Positions 8,545 through 17,868 are shown, counted from the first letter of the stretch. The stretch: 64,000 bases of DNA from Shewanella jiangmenensis (GCF_018596335.1 NZ_JAHEPS010000001.1:496001-560000), one strand, 5' to 3'. Notes: generated by a model not told the origin, from the sequence alone. Numbers and translations are program-made.

Positions 8545-10293
8545 ATGTCACACCGTCATCATCTCACTTCATTGCAACCCGCCATCGCGCTGCGCCAGTC
8601 CCTGGGCAGCCATTACGGCCGCACAGCGCTTTTTCATGACGCCATCGCCGGCGTCACGGTCGGCATTATTGCTATTCCCCTTGCCATGGCGCTCGCCATC
8701 GCCAGTGGCGTCGCGCCGCAATACGGGCTTTATACCGCCATTATCGCCGGGATAGTCATCGCCCTTAGCGGCGGCTCACGGCTGTCGGTATCGGGCCCGA
8801 CTGCGGCCTTTGTGGTGCTGCTTGCGCCCATTTCGGCCAAATATGGCCTTGGCGGACTGTTGATTGCCACGGCGATGTCAGGCTGCTTTTTAATGCTGCT
8901 GGCGCTGATGCGCCTTGGCAGGCTTATCCAGTACATTCCCGAGCCGGTGACCCTGGGCTTTACCGGCGGCATTGCGATTGTGATAGCGCTGCTGCAGGTT
9001 AAAGACCTATTCGCGCTGCCAATCGATGCCATGCCCGCCGAATTTTGGGAAAAACTCACCACACTTGCCGCCGCTCTGCCCCAGTGGCAATGGCCGGGGC
9101 TTTCGATTGGCCTTGTCACTCTTGCGGTGCTTATCTTCTGGCCAAAGCTGCGCTTGCCGCTGCCGCCCCATTTGCCGGCGATTTTGATTGGCACCCTGCT
9201 GGCGCTCTTTTTTACCCATCAGGGCTACAGTGTAGATACCATAGGCTCGCGTTTTTCCTACCTGCTTGCCGACGGCAGCACGGCGCAGGGCATACCCCCA
9301 TTTTTGCCCTCCTTTGCCATGCCCTGGTCCCTTGGCGGCGCCGATGGCACGCCGCTCACACTAAGCTGGCAACTGGTGCAGGACTTGCTGCCGCCCGCCA
9401 TCGCCATTGCCATGCTCGGCGCCATTGAGTCGCTGCTGTGCGCCGTGGTGCTTGATGGCATGACTGGCAAGCGCCACAGCGCCAACAGCGAACTTTTTGG
9501 TCAGGGGCTTGGCAATCTTATTGGACCGTTTTTCGGCGCCATTCCGGCCACCGCCGCCCTCGCCCGCAGCGCGGCCAACGTGCGCGCAGGCGCCGTGAGC
9601 CCTCTCGCGGCCGTGTTTCATGCCTTGACTGTGTTGCTGGCGCTGGTGCTGCTTGCGCCTGTGCTCGCCTATATTCCGATGGCAGCAATGGCGGCGCTGC
9701 TCCTTATGGTTGCCTGGCACATGAGTGAAGCCGCAAAAAGCCTGCAGCTTATCCGCACCGCGCCGCTGCCCGATGTGCTGGTGCTGGTGCTGTGTTTGCT
9801 GCTGACTGTGGTGTTTGACATGGTTATTGCCATCGGGGTCGGGATAGTGCTGGCAGCGCTGCTGCTGATGGGGCAACTGGCGGCCTCAACCCGTCTGGTG
9901 ACTATTGATACCGCAGCCGAGCCGCAAGCAGAAGACACAGCCATACCGCCAACAACACGCACCTTTCGGATTGATGGGCCGCTGTTTTTTGCCGCCGCCG
10001 ACAATGTGTTTTCGGAGCTGCAATACAAGGCGGCCGATGCCAGCGTTATTATCCTTGATTGGCAAAACGTGACCCTGCTTGACGCAGGCGGCCTTAGCGC
10101 CCTTGAGCGGCTGCTGCGCTGGGCGCATCAGGAAAAACGGGAAATACGGATTGCCTCTGTCCCCTTTCAGCCGCTTAGGTTTCTCGTTAAGGCCGGCATG
10201 CGCGATAAGCCTGGGCTGGTGAGCTTCTACCCGGATATTCAGGCGGCGCAGCAGGGTGATAAACCGGCGCACTGCCATCATCCGGCGCAGTGA
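8545..10293 (+). CDS. SulP-family anion permease with C-terminal STAS domain
   Basis: SulP proteins carry sulfate, bicarbonate or dicarboxylates across the inner membrane. The 582-residue product has the N-terminal signature FHDAIAGVTVGIIAIPLAMALAIASGVAPQYGLYTAIIAG and SGPTAAFVVLL, ten or more hydrophobic helices up to residue about 430, then a STAS domain (about 475-570) with RIDGPLFFAAADNV and ILDWQNVTLLDAGGL. The start at 8545 has AGGAA upstream; an in-frame TTG at 8518 is less likely. It is divergent from the sigma factor. The substrate is unknown; the closest E. coli analogue would be DauA/YchM. Confidence 0.92.
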   Translation: MSHRHHLTSLQPAIALRQSLGSHYGRTALFHDAIAGVTVGIIAIPLAMALAIASGVAPQYGLYTAIIAGIVIALSGGSRLSVSGPTAAFVVLLAPISAKYGLGGLLIATAMSGCFLMLLALMRLGRLIQYIPEPVTLGFTGGIAIVIALLQVKDLFALPIDAMPAEFWEKLTTLAAALPQWQWPGLSIGLVTLAVLIFWPKLRLPLPPHLPAILIGTLLALFFTHQGYSVDTIGSRFSYLLADGSTAQGIPPFLPSFAMPWSLGGADGTPLTLSWQLVQDLLPPAIAIAMLGAIESLLCAVVLDGMTGKRHSANSELFGQGLGNLIGPFFGAIPATAALARSAANVRAGAVSPLAAVFHALTVLLALVLLAPVLAYIPMAAMAALLLMVAWHMSEAAKSLQLIRTAPLPDVLVLVLCLLLTVVFDMVIAIGVGIVLAALLLMGQLAASTRLVTIDTAAEPQAEDTAIPPTTRTFRIDGPLFFAAADNVFSELQYKAADASVIILDWQNVTLLDAGGLSALERLLRWAHQEKREIRIASVPFQPLRFLVKAGMRDKPGLVSFYPDIQAAQQGDKPAHCHHPAQ

Positions 10294-10328
10294 CCTTAAG
10301 GAATAGCAGCAGCACGAATTGCAGATTC

Positions 10329-10376
10329 GGGGTCAGACACGGGGTCAGACACGGGGTCAGATTCGGGGTCAGAGTC
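10329..10376. repeat. Four tandem 12-bp GGGGTCAGAxxC repeats
   Basis: Four adjacent 12-bp units (GGGGTCAGACAC twice, then GGGGTCAGATTC and GGGGTCAGAGTC) lie in the gap between the SulP gene and the PQQ-type dehydrogenase gene. The core GGGGTCAGA is constant. No gene or hairpin is formed. Confidence 0.95.
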
Positions 10377-10465
10377 TTTGGCAAGAGACGATTTCTTTGG
10401 CATGCTCAGCCGAGAAACAGTCAACAGAAAACGGTTAACAGGAACCGTCAACAAGGACTTGGACC

Positions 10466-11701
10466 ATGACTTGCCGCCAGCACCGCCTTAAGCCCAAACC
10501 GTCGTTACTCGCCCCGCTGCTGCTTGCCTTCTCGATGCCGCATCAAGCGCTGGCAGCAACATCTGCAGCCACAGATGCCCAGTTAAACGCAGAGCAGTTA
10601 AACGCAGAGCAATCAAGTACAAAGCCAAGCGCCGAACAGGTGCTGCTTTCCTCCATCAGGCTGCCAGAAGGTTTTGAAATAGAGGTGCTGCACAGCCGCT
10701 TCAAAAACTATCGTCAGATGGCGCTGACCGACTCAGGCTGGCTTTACGTTGGCTCGCGCAAAGAAGGTAAGGTATTTTATCTGCCGCTGCCGGGCTCCGA
10801 GGCCGAAAAACGCGGTATCGCCGGTGAAATAAACATGAAATTCACCATGCCCTCAGGCATTGCCCATAAAGATGGCAAACTCTACATCGCCGATGTCGGC
10901 AACCTGTATCGGGTCGATATGGCCGACTCGCCCGGTAAGGCGCTGCCTACGCTGATGTTTGACAAGCTGCCGAAAGATTTACACCACGGCTGGAAGTATC
11001 TGAAATTCGGTCCGGATGGCCGGCTTTACATCCCCATCGGCGCCCCCTGCAATATTTGCGATGCGGGCAGCGACTACAGCAAAATCATCAGCCTGGATGT
11101 GAACCTTGATTCAGCAAACCTTGACTCGCCAGATCTGGATATGCGCGATGAAGCCCTTGGCGTGCGTAACAGTGTCGGTTTTGACTTTCACCCCACCACA
11201 GGTGAGCTGTGGTTTACCGACAATGGCCGCGACATGATGGGCGATGATATGCCATCGGATGAGTTAAACCGCCTGTCCAAACGCGGGCAACATTTCGGTT
11301 ATCCCTATATTCATCAGGGCGATACGCCGGACCCTGAATTTGGCGCTGGCAAACGGATTGAAGACTATGTCAGGCCAGAAGCCAAACTCGGCGCGCACGT
11401 CGCCGGCCTTGGCATGACCTTCTATACCGGAAAACAGTTTCCACAAAAGTATCAGGGCGGGATTTTCATCGCCGAACACGGCTCGTGGAATCGCAGCAGT
11501 AAAGTTGGCTATCGTATCCGCTTTGCCAGCCTCGATGGCAACCGGGTCAAAAGCCTTGAAACCTTTGCCGACGGCTGGTTGCAGGGCGAAAACGTCACCG
11601 GCCGCCCCGCCGATGTGATGATGTTGCCGGACGGCAGTCTGCTCGTTAGCGACGATGGTTACGACCGCATTTACCGCATTGTTTATCGCCCTGAAAACTA
11701 A
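10466..11701 (+). CDS. Secreted PQQ-dependent aldose dehydrogenase-like protein (soluble glucose/sorbosone dehydrogenase family)
   Basis: The 411-residue protein has a signal peptide (cleavage near residue 31) and a beta-propeller of the GSDH type: LPEGFEIEVL, GWLYVGSRKEGKVF, HHGWKYLKFGPDGRLYIPIGAPCNICD, RNSVGFDFHPTTGELWFTDNGRD, GEHGSW-like AEHGSWNRS and PDGSLLVSDDGYDRIYRI. Related enzymes oxidise aldoses in the periplasm using PQQ; whether this one binds PQQ is inferred. Two in-frame 15-bp repeat patches add QLNAE x2 after the signal peptide and NLDSx x2 in a surface loop. AAGGACTTGGACC precedes the ATG. Confidence 0.85.
   Translation: MTCRQHRLKPKPSLLAPLLLAFSMPHQALAATSAATDAQLNAEQLNAEQSSTKPSAEQVLLSSIRLPEGFEIEVLHSRFKNYRQMALTDSGWLYVGSRKEGKVFYLPLPGSEAEKRGIAGEINMKFTMPSGIAHKDGKLYIADVGNLYRVDMADSPGKALPTLMFDKLPKDLHHGWKYLKFGPDGRLYIPIGAPCNICDAGSDYSKIISLDVNLDSANLDSPDLDMRDEALGVRNSVGFDFHPTTGELWFTDNGRDMMGDDMPSDELNRLSKRGQHFGYPYIHQGDTPDPEFGAGKRIEDYVRPEAKLGAHVAGLGMTFYTGKQFPQKYQGGIFIAEHGSWNRSSKVGYRIRFASLDGNRVKSLETFADGWLQGENVTGRPADVMMLPDGSLLVSDDGYDRIYRIVYRPEN
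10580..10609. repeat. 15-bp perfect tandem duplication within the dehydrogenase gene
   Basis: CAGTTAAACGCAGAG occurs twice in direct succession, adding the pentapeptide QLNAE twice to the N-terminal region of the mature protein. Confidence 0.95.
11102..11131. repeat. 15-bp imperfect tandem duplication within the dehydrogenase gene
   Basis: AACCTTGATTCAGCA is followed by AACCTTGACTCGCCA, with a decayed third unit after it. It encodes NLDSA-NLDSP-DLDM, an insertion in a loop of the propeller. Confidence 0.85.
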
Positions 11702-11859
11702 CTTCTGGCGGCGCAAAATCAGACTGAAAAGGCAGCGAAGCGGGTGCGTCCATGCTATCATTGCGCCCCATCCAGCCGGGGTGAGCGGCTTTATCGCCAT
11801 CCGCCTGAGCAAAGCCTCCCGCCCCCGGCCATCTGTACCCTAGCCTGAATACAGGCAAA

Positions 11860-11865
11860 TATAAT
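11860..11865 (+). promoter_or_regulatory. Possible -10 element for purEK
   Basis: A perfect TATAAT lies 26 bp before the purE ATG. The -35 region is poor (TGTACC with a long spacer). I could not find a convincing PurR operator, so assignment is tentative. Confidence 0.35.
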
Positions 11866-11890
11866 TAAAATCAGTCGTTAAGGAGTTATC

Positions 11891-12382
11891 ATGCACGCCC
11901 TCGTTGCTGTCGTAATGGGTTCCAAGAGTGATTGGCCCACCATGGAAGCCGCCGCAGAGATCATGGATAAACTGCAGGTGCCTTACCATGTTGAAGTGGT
12001 CTCCGCCCACCGCACCCCCGACAAGTTGATGGAATTTGCCGCCACAGCAGCAGACAAAGGCTTTCAGGTAATCATTGGTGGCGCCGGTGGTGCAGCGCAT
12101 CTGCCGGGCATGCTGGCCTCCAAAACCCGCCTGCCGGTACTGGGTGTGCCGGTACAAAGCAAAGCCCTTAACGGTATGGACTCCTTACTGTCTATCGTGC
12201 AAATGCCCAAGGGTATTGCGGTAGGCACCCTTGCCATCGGCACCGCCGGTGCCTTCAACGCCGGCCTGCTTGCCTGTCAGATCCTGGCTAACCATGATGC
12301 GGCGCTCGCTGAGCGTCTCGAAGCGTTCCGCGCCGAGCAAACCCAGAGCGTGCTGGACAATCCAGACCCAAGGGACGAGTAA
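11891..12382 (+). CDS. purE: N5-carboxyaminoimidazole ribonucleotide mutase PurE
   Basis: PurE converts N5-CAIR to CAIR in purine synthesis. The 163-residue protein has [13 protein letters not shown] near the start, the active-site [21 protein letters not shown] and [21 protein letters not shown]. This is the class I bacterial form. The start is supported by TTAAGGAG. It is followed 2 bp later by purK, the usual operon; the two act sequentially. Confidence 0.97.
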   Translation: MHALVAVVMGSKSDWPTMEAAAEIMDKLQVPYHVEVVSAHRTPDKLMEFAATAADKGFQVIIGGAGGAAHLPGMLASKTRLPVLGVPVQSKALNGMDSLLSIVQMPKGIAVGTLAIGTAGAFNAGLLACQILANHDAALAERLEAFRAEQTQSVLDNPDPRDE

Positions 12383-12384
12383 TC

Positions 12385-13470
12385 ATGGCAAGCAAACAAC
12401 GCGTATGGGTACTGGGCAATGGTCAGCTCGGTGCCATGCTGGCCCACGCCGGTCAGCCACTCGCCATCGAAGTGTTGCCGGTGGATATCATGGCCCCGAG
12501 CGATGAAATCCTGCCCCTTGGCGCCGATGACATCATTACCGCCGAGCGCGAGCAGTGGCCCGAGTCCAGCCTGAGTCTGCAGCTGTCAACCCACAGGCAC
12601 TTTATCAATGGCCCGGTGTTTGGCCGCCTCGCCGACCGCTACACCCAAAAATCCTTGCTCGATGAGCTTAACGTTGCCACTGCGCCGTGGGAGCTGGTTG
12701 ATGACGCAACCGACGTGAAAGCTCTGTATGGCAAATACGGTGAGCGGGTGCTGATGAAGCGTCGCACTGGCGGCTACGATGGCAAGGGCCAACATTGGCT
12801 CAAGCAGGCCGACAATGGTCAGATCCCGGCCGACTGGCGCAACGAGGCGATTGCCGAACAAGCGATTAATTTTGATGAAGAAGTGTCCGTTGTCGGTGTT
12901 CGTACCCAATCGGGCGAATGCTTCTTTTACCCGCTGACGCTGAACCTGCATCAGGACGGCATCCTGATGGCCTCTATCGCCCCGCTGCCAAGGCTTGCGC
13001 CGCTGCAGGCCGAGGCCGAAGCCATGCTCGGCACCATCATGAATGGGCTTGAGTATGTCGGTGTGATGGCGATGGAGTGTTTCCGTGTAGGCGATCACCT
13101 GCTGGTGAATGAGCTCGCGCCGCGGGTGCACAACTCAGGTCACTGGACTCAGGCTGGCACCCACATGGATCAGTTCCAGCTGCATCTGCGCGCCCTGTGC
13201 AACCTGCCCATTCAAAAGCCGCAGGTAAACTTCCCCTGCGTAATGGTTAACCTTATCGGTATCGACAAGGACGACCGCTGGCTGAGTTTGCCAAATGCAG
13301 AGCTGTTCTGGTACGCCAAAGACGTGCGTCCGGGCCGTAAGGTGGGCCACCTTAATTTGTCCGTGCACAATGCCGCCATGCTGAGTAGCAGCATCGCCCA
13401 GCTGAAAAGCTGGATGCCTGAGCAGTATCAGGCGCCGCTCAGCTGGATTTTGGAAAACGCCGAGTTTTAA
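12385..13470 (+). CDS. purK: N5-carboxyaminoimidazole ribonucleotide synthase PurK
   Basis: PurK uses ATP and bicarbonate to carboxylate AIR to N5-CAIR. The 361-residue ATP-grasp protein begins VWVLGNGQLGAMLAHAG, contains KRRTGGYDGKGQ, FDEEVSVVGVRT, the ATP-grasp end NELAPRVHNSGHWT and PGRKVGHLN. It is immediately downstream of purE. Its last about 33 bp, including the stop, are duplicated directly downstream. Confidence 0.97.
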   Translation: MASKQRVWVLGNGQLGAMLAHAGQPLAIEVLPVDIMAPSDEILPLGADDIITAEREQWPESSLSLQLSTHRHFINGPVFGRLADRYTQKSLLDELNVATAPWELVDDATDVKALYGKYGERVLMKRRTGGYDGKGQHWLKQADNGQIPADWRNEAIAEQAINFDEEVSVVGVRTQSGECFFYPLTLNLHQDGILMASIAPLPRLAPLQAEAEAMLGTIMNGLEYVGVMAMECFRVGDHLLVNELAPRVHNSGHWTQAGTHMDQFQLHLRALCNLPIQKPQVNFPCVMVNLIGIDKDDRWLSLPNAELFWYAKDVRPGRKVGHLNLSVHNAAMLSSSIAQLKSWMPEQYQAPLSWILENAEF

Positions 13471-13503
13471 TCTCAGCTGGATATTGGAAACGCCGCGTTT
13501 TCA
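13438..13503. repeat. Tandem duplication of the purK 3' end
   Basis: Positions 13438-13470 (CTCAGCTGGAT...GAGTTTTAA, the last coding bases and stop of purK) recur imperfectly at 13472-13503 (CTCAGCTGGATAT...GCGTTTTCA). About 27 of 33 positions agree. The second copy lies between the stop and the terminator and has lost the stop codon. Confidence 0.9.
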
Positions 13504-13510
13504 TTCAGTA

Positions 13511-13538
13511 AGCCCCGCCTTCGCGGGGCTTTTCTTTT
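13511..13538 (+). terminator. Intrinsic terminator of purEK
   Basis: Stem AGCCCCGC/GCGGGGCT with a 4-nt loop is followed by TTTCTTTT. Confidence 0.92.
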
Positions 13539-13725
13539 CCGGCACTGTTTACCGCAGGCCACTTTTTGCGATAGGTACCGTTTAGTGCAAGCGATGTGCA
13601 AGCCTGGCGGTAATGACGTTTCAAGGCGCAGTTCACAAAGCCTTATCGCCTTTAAAAGCATAGGGTGCATGCAAATTGGTAAAGCCTTATAATTCACGAA
13701 ACTAGCCTTCATATGGATATGCTGA

Positions 13726-14961
13726 GTGAAGAGTCGTGACAGCCTGAAGCGTAAACGCATCGACACCCTGGGCCTGGGTTATCACCTGCTGCTGCTTTGC
13801 CTGCCGCTGTCGCTGTTTGTGGGAATTTTTTACCTCTTCAGCCCCACAGGCGGTATGCCATGGATGATATTGTCGCTGGTTTCCATGGTGTATATCATCG
13901 GCTACAGCCTGAGCTATTACCTGCATCAGGGGCGACTGGTACGGCTGTGGCAGCACCTGGAGCAGGTGGTCAATATCAACGACACCACCTTTGAACTGGT
14001 GCATTTAGCCAGCCAATACAAAGACGAACACGCGTTTCTCGATGCGCTGCTCAATAAAGCGGTGAACGTGATCAACGGCGCCGAAATGGGCTGCATTATC
14101 CGGGTCGACCCAGAGAGCCACAAACTGACCTTTGAATCCAGCGTCGGCATCGATTTGCAAAAGCTGCGCTCGATTGATTTTACCCTCGAGCAGTCATTTG
14201 AATATCGCCTGACCGACGGGCGCTGCGACCGAGTGGTCGTAGTCGATGATATGCGCCATATCAACGAAGGCAGCACCCTCAGTAAAGACGAGCAGCAAAC
14301 CCTGCTGACAGCCCCCAAACACCCCATCCGCTCGACCCTTTCAAGCCCAATTCATATCGATGGCAAGCTGTATGCGATGTTAAACCTCGACAGCAGCCAG
14401 CTTGGCGCCTTCAGCGATTACGACCGCAATCTGGTGGCGATTCTCACCCACGAAGCGGCAAGTGCCATTTCCCTGTATCAAAAATCCCGCGAAATCCGCC
14501 GTCTGGCCAACTTCGATGCGCTCACAGGGCTTTTTAATCGCCGCCATTTTGAAGAGAGCCTGGGAGGCTGGAAACACAGCCGCTCGGTTGGCAGTTTTCT
14601 GGTGCTTATCGATATGGATAACCTGAAAGCGATCAACGATCGCCACGGCCATCAGGCCGGTGATGTGGCGCTGGCGCGGCTTGGTCAGGCGCTCGGTCAG
14701 CTATGGCCCGGCAACGCGCTGGTTGCCCGCTTTGGCGGCGATGAGTTTGTGGTGTTAAGCCATGGCCCACAGGAGCGGATAAAAGAGGCGCTGGATGAGC
14801 TGCAGATAAGGCTCGAGCAGTCAGCTGAGCCGATTGGATTCAGCTATGGCCTAGCGCCTTATATCAGGGATTGGGAAGCCTCATTCAGCGAGGCCGATAA
14901 AGCCATGTATGAGCATAAGCGCTGGCGCAAACAAAGCCGCGCCAATCCGCAGCCACTCTGA
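13726..14961 (+). CDS. Membrane GAF-GGDEF protein (probable diguanylate cyclase)
   Basis: The 411-residue protein should make c-di-GMP. Two transmembrane helices (about 19-38 and 46-66) precede a GAF-like sensor domain (about 85-260) and a C-terminal GGDEF domain with DALTGLFNRRHFEE, IDMDNLKAINDRHGHQAGD and the active-site loop RFGGDEF (335-341). No RxxD inhibitory site precedes the loop. The start is GTG at 13726: no in-frame ATG is nearby. It is monocistronic and about 190 bp from the purK terminator. The signal sensed is unknown. Confidence 0.9.
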   Translation: MKSRDSLKRKRIDTLGLGYHLLLLCLPLSLFVGIFYLFSPTGGMPWMILSLVSMVYIIGYSLSYYLHQGRLVRLWQHLEQVVNINDTTFELVHLASQYKDEHAFLDALLNKAVNVINGAEMGCIIRVDPESHKLTFESSVGIDLQKLRSIDFTLEQSFEYRLTDGRCDRVVVVDDMRHINEGSTLSKDEQQTLLTAPKHPIRSTLSSPIHIDGKLYAMLNLDSSQLGAFSDYDRNLVAILTHEAASAISLYQKSREIRRLANFDALTGLFNRRHFEESLGGWKHSRSVGSFLVLIDMDNLKAINDRHGHQAGDVALARLGQALGQLWPGNALVARFGGDEFVVLSHGPQERIKEALDELQIRLEQSAEPIGFSYGLAPYIRDWEASFSEADKAMYEHKRWRKQSRANPQPL

Positions 14962-15058
14962 ACCGCACTTGCAATCGACCGATGCCGGACTCAGGCGTTA
15001 ACCCAAAAGACTCTTTGAGCCGCGGACTTAGGCTTGCGCGCGGGCCGTGGATAACAAC

Positions 15059-15670
15059 CTAAGAAAACAGCCGCTTGAACCAGGACGAGTTCAGCTCATC
15101 CTTACAGGCTTTATACTGGGCAGCATAACGGCGCGAGCGCGCATCGACCTTGTCGGCTACCTTAATCAGCCACTTCTTTGACTTGTAGGTACCACGGCGG
15201 TAACCGCCCCACCCTTCGTGATAATTCAGATACTGGGCTTTGGCATCCCACTTGGACACCCGATTAACCCGGTTGGTTTTATTGATGTACCAGCCCATAA
15301 AATCGATGGCATCATCAAAATCACTGCGACTCGCCCAGCTGTTGCCGGTTTCCCGCTGGTAATCATCCCAGGTGGCGTTTTTCGCCTGCGCATAGCCATA
15401 GGCATCGCTGGCGCGGCCGGTGGGAATAAAGCCCAAAAAGTACTCCATCGGCGGCGCAGCATCGTGCTTGAACGAGCTTTCCTGATACATCATCGCCAGC
15501 GGCACATGCACAGGCACGCCCCACTTTTTCTGGGTTTCCAGAGCAGCGTCATGCCAGTCGTCATGCTCTTTGAAAATCGAGCAGATATTATCGGGGTTTT
15601 GCGGAGGGGATGTGGCGCAGCCGCCAAGAAGCAGTGCCAGAGGAAAAAACAACATCAGCGCCCGAAGCAT
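15059..15670 (-). CDS. Lipoprotein with transglycosylase SLT-like domain
   Basis: The 203-residue product has a lipoprotein signal with lipobox LLGGC (Cys18) and a lysozyme-like segment: PLAMMYQESSFKHDA with a candidate catalytic Glu, AYGYAQAKNATWDDYQ, DAIDFMGWYINKTNR and YLNYHEGWGGYRRG. It probably cleaves or binds peptidoglycan from the membrane. The start at 15670 is preceded by GTGGAG; an upstream in-frame TTG at 15688 is not needed. It is followed, in the opposite direction of its transcription, by another lipoprotein gene 90 bp away, possibly a shared transcript. Confidence 0.8.
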   Translation of the reverse strand: MLRALMLFFPLALLLGGCATSPPQNPDNICSIFKEHDDWHDAALETQKKWGVPVHVPLAMMYQESSFKHDAAPPMEYFLGFIPTGRASDAYGYAQAKNATWDDYQRETGNSWASRSDFDDAIDFMGWYINKTNRVNRVSKWDAKAQYLNYHEGWGGYRRGTYKSKKWLIKVADKVDARSRRYAAQYKACKDELNSSWFKRLFS

Positions 15671-15760
15671 AATAAACTCCACTCTCAATCAATCACAGGA
15701 GTTTCCCATGTGATTGATTAAGATGCAATTCATATGGCTCCAACCGTGCTGCGGCTCCCG

Positions 15761-16183
15761 TTAAGGCGTTTCAAACCGGCACTCGGCCGCTTCGGTTTGC
15801 CAAATCACCGGCTCCCAGAAGTCAGGATCTTTACCAAGATAACGCCGGTCATCCTTGTAGCGGGCAGCAAAATGATAGCGATTACCCGCCGCCACCGTCA
15901 CCTTGAGGGTTTTGGCCTGATGCGCCTGGGGCGATACCCGCAGATCGGCGGCATTAATAAGCTCAACGAAGGTAAATTCATACTCGCCCGGCGCAAGCTG
16001 GTAATTGGGGCGCGACAGTACAGGCTTGCCGTTAAGGTGAGTCACCACGGCGCGGTACAGCCGCTCATTTGCCGGCGGGTCCTGATAGCCTGACACCCAG
16101 CCGCAGGCGGCCGGGTCGATATCGTTGCTGCTGCAACCCGCCAGCAGCGCTGCGGTCGCAAGCGCTGCCATTAAAGCGCGCAT
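15761..16183 (-). CDS. Small lipoprotein of unknown function
   Basis: The 140-residue protein carries a lipobox LLAGC (Cys17) and a compact beta-rich domain: YRAVVTHLNGKPV, YQLAPGEYEFTFVELI, LKVTVAAGNRYHFAARYK and FWEPVIWQTEAAEC. The PGEY...TVAAGNRYHFAARY pattern is like that of small envelope proteins in which an extended PEGA-like strand pair is found; I do not assign a family firmly. It overlaps the gshA stop by 13 bp and is thus likely translated from the gshA mRNA, with AAGGATGTGCC as its ribosome-binding site. Two extra cysteines (27 and 135) could form a disulfide. Confidence 0.8.
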   Translation of the reverse strand: MRALMAALATAALLAGCSSNDIDPAACGWVSGYQDPPANERLYRAVVTHLNGKPVLSRPNYQLAPGEYEFTFVELINAADLRVSPQAHQAKTLKVTVAAGNRYHFAARYKDDRRYLGKDPDFWEPVIWQTEAAECRFETP

Positions 16184-17748
16184 GGCACATCCTTGAAATA
16201 GTCTTTGAGGTACTCATCAAAGCTTAAGGTATCTTCGGCTTCAATGGCGGCCTGGGCTGCAAGTGACGCCGCCGCATCATCGCGGTAGCGCTTAAGCTGC
16301 GCTTCATCCAGCGGATACGACAGGAAATAGTCCTGATAGCGCTCGGCCAAATCCATCACAAATTTGCTGTGATCGAGCCCCTCTTCAATCACGGCCTTAT
16401 GTACCTGACCAGAGAGCGTCAGCGATGGGTCTTCCACCGCCTTTTGCCAATGATTGAGCGCATCCTGATAGTCAGTTGCATCGCCATCCAGCAGCTGCGC
16501 AAGCTCACGAAGCTTGGCAAACATTTCGGTCAGCCACGCTTTAAGGCTGATTGCCTCGCCGCTGCGGCTTAAGGTCAACCCGGGTTTACGGCCTTCATGG
16601 ATAACCGCTTTAAGGTTGGCGGCAATTTCCGCCTCGCCATCACTGTCGCAGGCCGGCGAGTCAGACAGCAGGCAGTAAAGCAGGAATAAATCCAGGAACT
16701 TAAGCTGCGATGCCTCAACCCCGATGGGGCTGAACGGGTTAACATCCAGCGCGCGCACTTCGATGTATTCCACCCCGGCGCGGGCAAGCGCCTCAGAGGG
16801 CTTTTCACCTTTGGCGGTTACGCGTTTGGCACGGATAGGCGCGTAAAATTCGTTTTCAATCTGCAGCACATTGGCATTGAGCTGGCGGTATTCGCCATCT
16901 ACTTTTACGCCAATCTGGGCAAACTGCGCCGATGGCAGACGGATGGCGGCGCGAATGCCGTCCAGATATTCGCCAAGGGAGTTATAACTGATGTGTAAGC
17001 TCGCCTGCTCTTTGTTGGTGTAGCCAAGGTCGCTCATTCTCAGCGAGGTAGCATAGGGCAGATACAGGGTGCCGCGCGCGGTTTTTTCAAACTGCACGCT
17101 GGTCTTCTGGCCCTTAAGGAAAGATGAGCACAGGGCGGGAGAAGCACCAAACAGATAAGGCAGCACCCACACCAGGCGGCGATAATTGCGGATAAGGCCA
17201 AAATAGCCTTCCGAAACAAACTGCTCCAGCGGCAAGCTGCTTTCGCGGATAGCGTGCAGGCGCTGCCAGAGCGCATCGGAAACCGAAAAATTAAAATGCA
17301 CCCCGGAGATAATCTGCATCAGGGCGCCGTAGCGATAGGTCAACCCCTTACGATACAGGGTCTTCATTTTGCCGGTGTTGGAGCTGCCGTAGCGGGCGAT
17401 GGGGATGTCTTTTACATCACCCACATAACAGGGCATGCTCACCGGCCACAACTTTTGCCCGTTCAGATGCTTTAGGGTAAAGGCGTGGGTCTGGGTCAGA
17501 CCGTCGAGCATCTCGTCGATGTTACCGTGCACCGGGGTGATAAATTCAAGCAGCGCTTCGCTGTAATCTGTGGTGATCCTCGGATGGGTCAGCGCCGAGC
17601 CGAGCGCCTTTGGATGCTCATCCATTGCCAGATTGCAGCAGCTGGTGATACGCAGCGCTTCGCGCTCCAGTCCACGCTTCAGCCCCGCCAGGGCCTTGAT
17701 GCCCTCTGCGTCGCTGAGCGCCCCGAGTGTCTGATTGAATACTGTCAA
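16171..17748 (-). CDS. gshA: Glutamate-cysteine ligase GshA
   Basis: GshA catalyses the first step of glutathione synthesis. The product (525 residues) matches the enterobacterial type: GLKRGLEREALRI, ALGSALTHPRITTDYSEALLEFITP, SMPCYVGD, YGSSNTGKMKTLYRKGLTYRYGALMQIISGVHFNFS, RNYRRLVWVLPYLFGASPALCSSFL and EVRALDVNPFSPIGV. The frame stays open to 17844, but alignment with E. coli GshA and AGGA upstream favour the TTG at 17748. Annotation pipelines may instead choose a longer start. Confidence 0.96.
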   Translation of the reverse strand: MTVFNQTLGALSDAEGIKALAGLKRGLEREALRITSCCNLAMDEHPKALGSALTHPRITTDYSEALLEFITPVHGNIDEMLDGLTQTHAFTLKHLNGQKLWPVSMPCYVGDVKDIPIARYGSSNTGKMKTLYRKGLTYRYGALMQIISGVHFNFSVSDALWQRLHAIRESSLPLEQFVSEGYFGLIRNYRRLVWVLPYLFGASPALCSSFLKGQKTSVQFEKTARGTLYLPYATSLRMSDLGYTNKEQASLHISYNSLGEYLDGIRAAIRLPSAQFAQIGVKVDGEYRQLNANVLQIENEFYAPIRAKRVTAKGEKPSEALARAGVEYIEVRALDVNPFSPIGVEASQLKFLDLFLLYCLLSDSPACDSDGEAEIAANLKAVIHEGRKPGLTLSRSGEAISLKAWLTEMFAKLRELAQLLDGDATDYQDALNHWQKAVEDPSLTLSGQVHKAVIEEGLDHSKFVMDLAERYQDYFLSYPLDEAQLKRYRDDAAASLAAQAAIEAEDTLSFDEYLKDYFKDVPCAL

Positions 17749-17868
17749 TTGAATAGTCCTGGTTGCCTGGCGCAAGGCGCCGCAATGCACAGCAGACCGG
17801 CCATACCGCACAGGTCTTTCGGCGTGAGTCCAAAATAATGCCATTTGGAGATGGCAGCAAGAGATTGA

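Noticed and set aside
11866..11890. PurR operator upstream of purE
   Set aside because: No sequence close to ACGCAAACGTTTTC-type operators could be found near the start.
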